Below, piece by piece: positions 1 through 6,202 of a DNA stretch of 13,382 bases. Numbering within the stretch: position 1 is the first letter of the stretch; every line of letters begins with the position of its first letter. The stretch spans positions 1 through 13,382 of the forward strand of contig JANQFM010000776.1 of NCBI GenBank assembly GCA_028277865.1, in the 5' to 3' direction. The notes under the pieces were generated by a model. It was given only the letters and a program-made list of their open reading frames with translations. It did not search any database and was not told the origin of the DNA. The position numbers were made by a program, and so were the translations under genes. Source of the DNA: Acidobacteriota bacterium. Lineage in GTDB: Bacteria; Acidobacteriota; UBA6911; RPQK01; DATIPO01.

Positions 1-85
1 GGGTTCCAGGTTCCGGGTTCCGGGTTTTCCGGATTCGGACTCTGGAATCCGGAACCTGGGACCTGGAGCCCGGTGCCCGGAACCC
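1..85. repeat. GGTTCCGGGTTCC-type intergenic repeat with hairpin
   Basis: Tandem copies of a GGTTCCGGGTTCC-like unit on the left turn into their reverse complement (GGAACCTGGGACCTGG...) on the right. At the centre, TTCCGGATTC (27-36) pairs perfectly with GAATCCGGAA (45-54) around an 8-base loop, and the outer arms pair imperfectly. The left edge of the element is cut by the window. Bases 1-25 match the reverse complement of 3126-3150 at 24 of 25 positions, so at least two copies lie in this window. Such repeats are common intergenic elements in some environmental phyla; the function is unknown. Confidence 0.8.
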
Positions 86-193
86 CTGACCGCCGCCGGA
101 CCCCTCGCAGCCAAATTTGACTCAATCGTGAAGAACCCTGAAACCCTAGCGGCCTAGACCGGCCAAACAGCGCCTCAGAACCCAATTGGAACG

Positions 194-268
194 CCGCGGA
201 GGCACAGGGGCACAGAGAAGAGATCAAAGAGTTTTTAATCCCTCTCTGTGCACTCTGTGCCTCCGTGG
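194..268. repeat. GGAGGCACAG inverted repeat (hairpin)
   Basis: CGGAGGCACAG (197-207) is the exact reverse complement of CTGTGCCTCCG (255-265). Inside it, GCACAGAGA (210-218) pairs exactly with TCTCTGTGC (243-251), leaving a loop of about 24 bases. There is no T-run after the stem, so it does not look like an intrinsic terminator. A decayed relative lies at 3037-3070. The rest of 86-392 outside this element and the ribosome binding site shows no supported gene. Confidence 0.8.
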
Positions 269-381
269 CAATGATCTTCCTTAAGCCCTCCTCCCCGCCT
301 TGCACTTTTGATGCATTTTGCATTGACAAGCAAATTTCTGCATGCAATTCTGGTCTGGAACCGAATCACTTGCTTCAATTG

Positions 382-388
382 AAGGAGG
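382..388 (+). promoter_or_regulatory. Strong Shine-Dalgarno site for the LodA-like gene
   Basis: AAGGAGG lies four bases before the GTG at 393. This favours GTG 393 over the upstream in-frame ATG at 342. The protein from 393 begins MPIDDIREIRI, placing the family's conserved IRxIRI-type motif almost at the N-terminus, as is usual for LodA-like proteins. Confidence 0.75.
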
Positions 389-392
389 AGCC

Positions 393-2129
393 GTGCCTAT
401 CGATGACATCCGGGAGATCCGCATCCTGCCTCCCCTGGCCATTGCCCGGCTGGGTTCGTCGACTCAGCCGATGGACAACTACGACCTGCGGGACCCCGAT
501 CAGCCAACCGGTTTTCGAAAGCTTGTCCCAGCCGAGACCCTGGTGGTCGAAGATGGAATCATAGCCAGGGCCGAAACGGCGGATGAGGTCCGTTTTCGGG
601 ACGCCCAGGGGCGCATCCGCCCGGTGGCGCCGTTTCTCGAAGTCTGGGCCCGTTTTGAAGAGGACGGCCAATTGGAGCCCCTGACCTCCGCCCACCTCGA
701 TGACCTGGGGCTTTCGCCCTCCGGCGTGACTTGGCGGATCCAGGTGGCCAACCTGAAGGCCTATCGCCGAACTGGTCAGGAAGACGACCGCATCCTGGCG
801 GACAGCGGCGATGTCAGCGACCATGACAATCGCAGCCTGCTGGGGCAGTGCAGCAATTTCAAGTCCGGCAAGTCGATTGATTTCGGCTCCGTCCAGTACA
901 TTGAGCCGACGGGAGATTTTCCGGAGATCCGATTGCGCTTCACTCCGGCGGCCGGACTGGTTTTCGGACCCCGCCAGGGCGACCCCAACATCGCCGACGA
1001 CGTTTACGATGCGGCGCGAGGGCAGTGGGACAATCATTTCGACGGCGATCCGACAACGCCTCCTTCGACGGTGCCCGGAGGGATCTACACCGGCCGGGTC
1101 GACAGCCAGACAGGCAACTATATTTCAGTAGGCTATTTGGACGACGCATGCGATGGGATTGTCGGGGTGCGCCTCTCCTTTGAGGCTCAAGGCGAGCAGC
1201 GCACCCTTAGCGCCATGGCCCGAATCTCTTCAGGCCCGCCCGACTTTGCGCCCGACAGCCTGCATGTGCGCAACCTGGAGGACGACCTGGAGCAGATGGC
1301 CTTCGGCCCCGAGGTGAGGTCGGTCGAAACACACGAGGTGACGCGCATCATGCGCCACGCCGTGGATACGGTGCGATTGATGGAAACCCGGGTCATGAAC
1401 GGCAACCAGGGAGTCGGCGGAGTGCCCAGCAACGGCAACAACATGGCGGGGCACGACACCGGCTACGACCGGGCCTTCGAACCGGTTTTCGAGCCCCGCA
1501 TCGTCGATCCGTCAGCGGTGCGCGGATTCCACGAGGGAGCGTTGCAGGCCTTGGCCGGGGGCGCGCCGCCCTGGTTTTTGGACCTGTTGCGTTCCTATGA
1601 CCAAGTGGGCGATTTGAGCGACGCGGGACGGCGGCGCATGCCCGGCATGATGAGGGGCAGCGACGGGCTGCACCTGGCGCTGACACGCCGCCAGCACGAC
1701 AAAGTCCGGGCGGCCCGTGACGGGCAGGTGACCCAGCCTCAGCCTGAGCCCGACCCGGAGCCGACCCCCCAGCCGCAGCCCGAGCCCTCCCAGGCGGAAC
1801 AAGACATGCTGGCCCTGGTCAACCACTTCAGTTCCCGCGCGGCCTTGCATATGCATCTGGATGCCAATGGGCAAGCGCTGGGGCAGCTCTTCCCCGATCC
1901 GCCGGCGCTGCTGGCCTTCTTGCGCCAAGGCGTGGCCCAAGGAGGGCTGGCAGGGGCTGCCTTAGGGCAGCCTTTGGTGGTGGCGGGAGATCCGTCGGCT
2001 TCGGCTTTGGTGCGCTTGCTGCGCAACCCCGGCCACCCCATGAACGGCCCCTTTTCACGCGAGGTGCCGGGGGCGGGCAAGACAGGGCTGGAGATCGTGG
2101 AGAACTGGATCGCTTCGCTTGAGGCCTAA
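393..2129 (+). CDS. LodA/GoxA-like protein, N-terminal scaffold with extra C-terminal domain
   Basis: Predicted 578 aa with a GTG start set by the Shine-Dalgarno site at 382. Seen: an N-terminal IREIRILPPLAIARLGSS stretch (about residues 6-23), an LRFTPAAGLVFGP segment (about 181-193), GYLDDACDG (247-255) and a PPDFAP segment (about 283). These resemble the N-terminal part of LodA/GoxA-family oxidases, which deaminate lysine or glycine using a self-derived CTQ cofactor. The usual catalytic C-terminal PWQxDxxxC/Trp region is absent here and occurs instead in the next gene. A Pro/Gln/Glu-rich linker (about 448-468) leads to a final domain of about 105 residues with a GDPSASALVRLLRNPGHPM segment and an IVENWIASL end. 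That domain resembles small cytochrome c-like domains but has no CxxCH heme motif. No signal peptide is seen. Function as an oxidase subunit is inferred; the substrate cannot be told. Confidence 0.72.
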   Translation: MPIDDIREIRILPPLAIARLGSSTQPMDNYDLRDPDQPTGFRKLVPAETLVVEDGIIARAETADEVRFRDAQGRIRPVAPFLEVWARFEEDGQLEPLTSAHLDDLGLSPSGVTWRIQVANLKAYRRTGQEDDRILADSGDVSDHDNRSLLGQCSNFKSGKSIDFGSVQYIEPTGDFPEIRLRFTPAAGLVFGPRQGDPNIADDVYDAARGQWDNHFDGDPTTPPSTVPGGIYTGRVDSQTGNYISVGYLDDACDGIVGVRLSFEAQGEQRTLSAMARISSGPPDFAPDSLHVRNLEDDLEQMAFGPEVRSVETHEVTRIMRHAVDTVRLMETRVMNGNQGVGGVPSNGNNMAGHDTGYDRAFEPVFEPRIVDPSAVRGFHEGALQALAGGAPPWFLDLLRSYDQVGDLSDAGRRRMPGMMRGSDGLHLALTRRQHDKVRAARDGQVTQPQPEPDPEPTPQPQPEPSQAEQDMLALVNHFSSRAALHMHLDANGQALGQLFPDPPALLAFLRQGVAQGGLAGAALGQPLVVAGDPSASALVRLLRNPGHPMNGPFSREVPGAGKTGLEIVENWIASLEA

Positions 2130-2138
2130 TTCGAGACT

Positions 2139-2224
2139 TTCGCGCAAAGACGCCAAGGACGCAAAGTGAGAAAAGAAAAGGAATTGCCGGAATCGGGAAT
2201 CTGGGCTTTGCGACTTTGCGCGAA
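2139..2224. repeat. GCGCAAAG/CTTTGCGC nested inverted repeat
   Basis: TTCGCGCAAAG (2139-2149) is the exact reverse complement of CTTTGCGCGAA (2214-2224). A second pair, CGCAAAG (2160-2166) and CTTTGCG (2206-2212), is nested inside. It fills most of the gap between the two lodA-like genes and ends just before the downstream ribosome binding site. No T-tract follows. It belongs to the AAGACGCCAAGGACGCAAAG style of dispersed repeat; any role as a processing or attenuation structure is speculative. Confidence 0.75.
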
Positions 2225-2242
2225 CTCTGCCAGAGGGATGAA

Positions 2243-3022
2243 ATGAATAAGATTGAACCGAAGAATGTGTCGGCGCAGTTGACTTATCGGGCGCGGGGCA
2301 ATCCGCCCAGCACCCTGCCCGTGGCCGCCATTTCCAATTGCTTTCCCGGCTTGGAATTCGACTTTCGAAATATCTGGAGGCGCATTTTCGTCGGCCTCGT
2401 CATGCATGAGGCGCGACCGCAGGTGGTGGAGGTCGAAGAGGAAGCGCCTGACGAATTCCAGACGCTGGTGGGGGAATTGCTGGTCTCCGTGGACGGCGAA
2501 CAGCTTTGGGTTCCGGTGACCGGGCCGGAGGCTGCCGGCGGCCCGGTGCAGTCCTTGGGATTCAGCAACCTGGAGTGGGCCAATGCTTTGGCAAACATCC
2601 TCCAAAAGGCAGGAGAGCAGGTGCAGTGCGTCTTTTTCGATCCGGACAGCCGGCAGGCCACCGAGGTGCTCCTGCAGGTCCGACGCGTCTTCGACGAAGA
2701 GGGAACTCCTGTGGGCGAAAGCGGCGTGCTGGCACGCGATCTGGCCCAGCCGGGCGAACTGACCCAAAGCCTCTGCTCCCCCTGGCAAAACGACTACCGT
2801 GAGTGCGCCTGCTATTACTGGGCCGCCAGCCGCCCCGACTTCGTCAACTCCGAAACCGATGCGGGCGGGCAGACGGCGGGCCATAACTGGCTGCACAAGG
2901 ACCGGACTCCCGATACCCCCAAGTTTTATTCCCTGCGCCAGTCCGACATGGTCAGCTACGAGGACCTGTTCCGGAATTGGGAGCAGCTCAGGTTCGTCAT
3001 CGGGGGCAAGGACGAGGAGTAA
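2243..3022 (+). CDS. Split LodA/QhpC-like subunit with candidate CTQ cofactor site
   Basis: Predicted 259 aa. ATG 2243 is chosen because AGAGGG (2232-2237) precedes it by five bases; an upstream TTG (2216) lies inside the repeat. Near the N-terminus is a SNCFPGLEFDFRNIWRRIF segment containing C33. Towards the C-terminus is a Cys/Trp-rich stretch: C178, P180-W181-Q182, D184, C188, C190, W193, R197-P198. The PWQxDxxxC order matches the region of LodA that contains its active-site Asp and the CTQ cysteine (Asp512/Cys516 in LodA from memory), and W193-A-A-S-R-P resembles the family's WPARxP segment that supplies the Trp. The C188-W193 spacing of five residues is far shorter than in LodA and closer to the six of the QHNDH gamma subunit. 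No signal peptide. Inferred role: cofactor-bearing partner of the upstream protein and substrate of the radical SAM and FAD enzymes downstream. The family assignment rests on motifs only. Confidence 0.6.
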   Translation: MNKIEPKNVSAQLTYRARGNPPSTLPVAAISNCFPGLEFDFRNIWRRIFVGLVMHEARPQVVEVEEEAPDEFQTLVGELLVSVDGEQLWVPVTGPEAAGGPVQSLGFSNLEWANALANILQKAGEQVQCVFFDPDSRQATEVLLQVRRVFDEEGTPVGESGVLARDLAQPGELTQSLCSPWQNDYRECACYYWAASRPDFVNSETDAGGQTAGHNWLHKDRTPDTPKFYSLRQSDMVSYEDLFRNWEQLRFVIGGKDEE

Positions 3023-3036
3023 GAGCATTAGCAAAG

Positions 3037-3070
3037 CCACAGAGACTGAGAGGGCACAGAGATCAGAGGA
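3037..3070. repeat. Decayed GGCACAGAG-type repeat
   Basis: The stretch contains CCACAGAGACTGAGAGGG followed by CACAGAGATCAGAGG, related to the GGCACAGGGGCACAGAGAAG arm at 201-220. It occupies most of the 51-base gap before the radical SAM gene, and its final AGAGGA (3065-3070) probably serves as the Shine-Dalgarno site for ATG 3074. Confidence 0.5.
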
Positions 3071-3073
3071 TCA

Positions 3074-4525
3074 ATGAACGACAACCGCCCGCAGCGCCCA
3101 GCCTTCTTGAAGCCCGGAACCCGGGACCCGGAACCCGGAACCTGGAAACCTCTGATCCCCCAGCCTGCACGAGTCCCCCAGGTTCACCTCTTTCAGGCGG
3201 GCGGCAAGCCCCATTTGCTGGTGGCGGACGGGACTCGGGTCTTCGGGGTGGACAGGGAGGTTTTCGAGCGGCTGGATCAGGCCTCGTCCCGAGGGGATCG
3301 AGCCGAGGTAAAACGGTTGCTGCAACAGTTCGGGCTGGATGCCCCGCCCTTTGTCACCGATGCGCCGCCCGAGTCGTTTCCCGTTCGGGCTCTTTCGCTG
3401 GCCGTAGCCCAAAAGTGCAACTTGGGCTGCACCTACTGCTATGCTCAGGAGGGTGATTTTGGGGGGACGGCGCGCAACATGCCCCTGGAGATCGCCCGGC
3501 AGTCGGTGCAGCGCCTATTCGAAGAAGCCGCGCCGGGAGAGCGCGTCCAGCTGGCTTTTTTGGGCGGGGAGCCGCTGGTCAACCGTCCGGTCCTGCGCGA
3601 GGCCACGCACCACGCGGTTGCCCTTGGCCGGGAGGCGGGCGTCGATGTCGGCTTTTCCATCACCACCAACGGCACTTTGTTGACGAGCGAGGACGGCGAG
3701 TTTTTTGAGCGCCACGGATTTGCCGTCACCGTCAGCCTGGACGGCGTCGCCGAAGCCCATGACCGGCTTCGGCCGTTCAAGGACGGACGGGGCAGCTTCG
3801 AGCATATTCTTCGACGCGTCCGACCTTTGCTCAAGATGCAAAAACGCATGCAGGTTTCGGCACGCGTCACCGTTACGCCCCGCAACCTGCTGTTGCGCCC
3901 TGCCCTGGACGGACTGATCGAGCTGGGATTTCACAGCGTGGGGTTTTCGCCCATGCTCAGCTCACCCAGCGGGTGCGGGCAAATGCAGCCGGAAGACCTG
4001 CAGGCCATGCTTCGGCAAATGATCGACTGCGCAAACGAGTGCGAACGACGCACTGCTGCGGGCGAGCGTTATCCTTTCGCCAACCTGCTCACAGCCCTGC
4101 AGGAGATCCACCGGGGAACTCACCGTCCCTATCCCTGCGGCGCCGGCGGCGGCTACTTGGGGGTTTCGGCCCAAGGAGACCTCTTTGCCTGTCACCGTTT
4201 CGTCGACGACCAGTCGGGGGCCATGGGCAACCTGCGGGAAGGGCTCGACCGGCACAGCCAGGCCCAGTGGCTGGCCCGGCGCCACGTCCACCGCCAGGAG
4301 CCCTGCCGCAGCTGCTGGGCACGCTATTTGTGCGGCGGCGGCTGCCACCACGAAGTCATCCACCGAGGGCGTCCCGCCTGCGACTACATCCGGGGCTGGC
4401 TCGATCATTGCCTTAAGGCTTACGTCCGCCTGCTCGATCGCCGCCCTGAACTCTTTTCTTCTCTGCGCCCCTCTTCCCCCGTCTTCTCCGCGCCCTCAGC
4501 GGTTCAATCCCGGCCTGCCCCATGA
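3074..4525 (+). CDS. QhpD-like radical SAM/SPASM peptide maturase
   Basis: 483 aa. The radical SAM iron-sulfur motif CNLGCTYC supplies C115, C119 and C122. A GGEP motif (FLGGEPL) follows, then an SITTNGTLL strand and a VSLDG strand, typical of the AdoMet barrel. The C-terminal SPASM domain carries C355, C373, C411, C414, C420, C424, C436 and C446, enough for two auxiliary 4Fe-4S clusters, within a CWARYLCGGGCHHE segment. Overall it resembles QhpD, the QHNDH maturase that forms Cys-to-Asp/Glu thioether links in the gamma subunit. Here the likely substrate is the protein encoded at 2243-3022. The first roughly 30 residues (including PGTRDPEPGTW) are encoded by an intergenic-type repeat and look non-homologous; conserved sequence seems to begin near PQVHLFQAGG (about residue 35). 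No alternative ATG or GTG sits there, so ATG 3074 is kept. Its stop overlaps the next start (ATGA), implying coupled translation. Radical SAM/SPASM identity is very sure; the exact substrate is inferred. Confidence 0.92.
   Translation: MNDNRPQRPAFLKPGTRDPEPGTWKPLIPQPARVPQVHLFQAGGKPHLLVADGTRVFGVDREVFERLDQASSRGDRAEVKRLLQQFGLDAPPFVTDAPPESFPVRALSLAVAQKCNLGCTYCYAQEGDFGGTARNMPLEIARQSVQRLFEEAAPGERVQLAFLGGEPLVNRPVLREATHHAVALGREAGVDVGFSITTNGTLLTSEDGEFFERHGFAVTVSLDGVAEAHDRLRPFKDGRGSFEHILRRVRPLLKMQKRMQVSARVTVTPRNLLLRPALDGLIELGFHSVGFSPMLSSPSGCGQMQPEDLQAMLRQMIDCANECERRTAAGERYPFANLLTALQEIHRGTHRPYPCGAGGGYLGVSAQGDLFACHRFVDDQSGAMGNLREGLDRHSQAQWLARRHVHRQEPCRSCWARYLCGGGCHHEVIHRGRPACDYIRGWLDHCLKAYVRLLDRRPELFSSLRPSSPVFSAPSAVQSRPAP
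3113..3150. repeat. GGAACCCGGAACC-type repeat inside a gene's 5' end
   Basis: Tandem CCCGGAACCCGGGA / CCCGGAACCCGGAACCTGG units. Bases 3126-3150 match the reverse complement of window bases 1-25 at 24 of 25 positions. Read in the radical SAM frame it encodes roughly residues 14-26 (PGTRDPEPGTWKP). Confidence 0.85.
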
Positions 4526-5952
4526 ATTGCGAGGTTTGCGTCCTGGGAGGCGGCCCCGCCGGCGCTGCCTTCGCCCTGCGCCTGGCCCAGATCGGGCATC
4601 AGGTCGTAGTGGTCGAAAAGCACCCCTTTCCCCGCCCGCACATCGGCGAGTCGCTGCCCCCCGGCATTTTGCCCCTGCTGCAAACTCTGGGCCTTCGACT
4701 GAAGATCGAAAGTGCGGGCTTTTTGCGCCCTCGCCGAGCCATCATCCGTTGGGGAGAGGAGCGCCAGCGTGATCCGGCCAGCTGGCAGGAGCCGGGCTTT
4801 CAGGTGGACCGGGGACTCTTCGATCAAATCCTGCTCCAAGCGGCCGCCCAGGCGGGCGCCACCATCCTGCAGCCTGCCCAGGCTGGATGCCCTACTCGAA
4901 ACGGCCCGGCCGATTGGCGCATCCCCGTGCGCCACAACGGCAGCCGAAGGGAGATTCGATCACGATTCATCGCCGACGCCAGCGGACGCCGTGCCCTGCT
5001 GAGAGGTCGCAATGTTCGCTACTCGGCGCCCACCCTGGCAATGTACGCCTATTGGCCTCAGAGTCCCCTTTGCGGACTCGAAACCCGTGTCGAAGCGGGC
5101 CGCAGCCAATGGTACTGGGGCGCTCCTTTGCCCGATGGGTCATTCAACGCCACCGTCTTCATCGACCCCCGTCGCCTGGGCCGCTCCAATTGCGCAAAGG
5201 CACAAAGCCGCCTGGAGGATCTTTACCGCCGACTGCTGCGAAGCTCCACTCTGCTGGAGGGATGCCTTGAAGGAGAACCAATGGGGGCAGTGACCGCCTG
5301 CGACGCAACTTCCTATCATGCTGCCGACCCGGTCGGCCAAGACTGGATCAAGCTGGGCGAAACGTCCTTAAGCATCGATCCGCTTTCCTCCCAGGGAGTC
5401 CAGTCCGCCATACGCAGCGGAATCCAAGGGGTCGCCGTGGTGAATACCTTGATCCGCTATCCGGAAAATGGCCAAACTGCGCTGGAGTTTTATAGGCAGC
5501 GCCAGCAAGAAACCATCCGGCGCCATCGAGCTCTGTCCGCTCAATTCTACGGCGAAATGGCCCAAGTTAGCCCCGGTCCTTTTTGGCAGGCACGTGCCAA
5601 AAGCTCAACAGCCGCCTCAGCAACAACCCAAGTCCGCGCCTCCCGGGGACTTCGAAGAGCCTTTCGGCCCGAGGAGAAGCTAATGCTATCAGCTGATGCA
5701 AAAATCTTGCAGACGCCAGTCATGGAAGGCAACCGAATCGTGCCACGCCGGGCCTTGACCCACCCGTCACTGGATCGTCCGGTGGCTTTTTTGGGCGGCA
5801 TCGATCTGGCGCCCCTGCTCGAAGGCCTCGGCAACGCCCAAGCCGCCTGCCGCATCCTCGACCGCTGGTCCCTCCAAATGTCTCCTGAAAAAGCCTTGCG
5901 AATTCTATTGTGGTTGTGGGAAAAAGCGATTGTTTCCTCAGTTGAACGATGA
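4522..5952 (+). CDS. FAD-dependent oxidoreductase, LodB/QhpG/tryptophan-halogenase-like
   Basis: 476 aa. The N-terminal FAD-binding Rossmann motif GGGPAG occupies residues 9-14, followed by VVVVEKH at the end of strand 2 and GESLPPG (42-48), a signature of the halogenase-like flavoprotein group. IADASGR and the second FAD motif GETSLSIDPLSSQG (from about 279) follow. A WYWGAP segment (197-202) matches the WxWxxP pattern of flavin halogenases, but the region where halogenases have their catalytic lysine reads RPRRAIIRWG (69-78), so halogenation is unlikely. Known relatives LodB and QhpG are required for CTQ formation; QhpG hydroxylates the precursor Trp. The coupling by ATGA to the radical SAM gene, and the two CTQ-like genes upstream, support a Trp-oxygenating maturation role. 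The C-terminal portion (about 340-476) is a separate helical region ending in an ILLWLWEKAI segment that could pack on the substrate. Function is inferred from family and context. Confidence 0.85.
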   Translation: MNCEVCVLGGGPAGAAFALRLAQIGHQVVVVEKHPFPRPHIGESLPPGILPLLQTLGLRLKIESAGFLRPRRAIIRWGEERQRDPASWQEPGFQVDRGLFDQILLQAAAQAGATILQPAQAGCPTRNGPADWRIPVRHNGSRREIRSRFIADASGRRALLRGRNVRYSAPTLAMYAYWPQSPLCGLETRVEAGRSQWYWGAPLPDGSFNATVFIDPRRLGRSNCAKAQSRLEDLYRRLLRSSTLLEGCLEGEPMGAVTACDATSYHAADPVGQDWIKLGETSLSIDPLSSQGVQSAIRSGIQGVAVVNTLIRYPENGQTALEFYRQRQQETIRRHRALSAQFYGEMAQVSPGPFWQARAKSSTAASATTQVRASRGLRRAFRPEEKLMLSADAKILQTPVMEGNRIVPRRALTHPSLDRPVAFLGGIDLAPLLEGLGNAQAACRILDRWSLQMSPEKALRILLWLWEKAIVSSVER

Positions 5953-6202
5953 CAATGGAGCCAGCAGTGCAGCTGATTGCTCGAGAACTGAGCGTATGGC
6001 CTAAACAAATCTCGCCCAAAAGGTTTCCTATCCTTATCAGCCAGTGATCGAAAGTCCCGGCTAGGCCGTTCGGGCAGTTGGCAGCTCGGAGAGAGGATCC
6101 GGGAAAGCCTTGACTCGTCCTCTGGATCCTACAGCCAGCCGCCTTCCGGTCTGAGGCTACGCATCGCTTGTCGTTTGGCATTCTTCGAGAAAGGGGGAGA
6201 CT
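5953..6202. other. Intergenic gap between the two modules, possible promoter region
   Basis: No convincing gene lies in these 250 bases, and this is the longest gap between the two gene runs. A TTGACT at 6110-6115 could be a -35 element, but no good -10 sits 16-18 bases after it. AGGATCC (6094-6100) and GGATCCT (6124-6130) form a 7-base inverted repeat around it that could be an operator or chance. GAAAGGGGGAG (about 6189-6199) is the ribosome binding site for ATG 6203. No clear intrinsic terminator for the upstream genes was found. Confidence 0.35.

Noticed and set aside
194..268. Hairpin considered as an intrinsic terminator
   Set aside because: The stem is good but no T-run follows; a diverged relative at 3037-3070 argues for a dispersed repeat.
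265..564. 99-aa open frame at the left end on the + strand
   Set aside because: It starts at the edge of the hairpin repeat and runs out of frame into the LodA-like gene; there is no ribosome binding site and no coherent protein.
2126..3040. 304-aa open frame on the - strand
   Set aside because: It lies antisense to the 259-aa gene, which has a ribosome binding site and family motifs; the antisense frame shows no recognisable domain and is a shadow of GC-rich coding.
4522..5952. Flavoprotein considered as a true tryptophan halogenase
   Set aside because: The WxWxxP pattern is present, but arginines occupy the region of the catalytic lysine, and the context of CTQ-like and radical SAM genes fits a maturase better.
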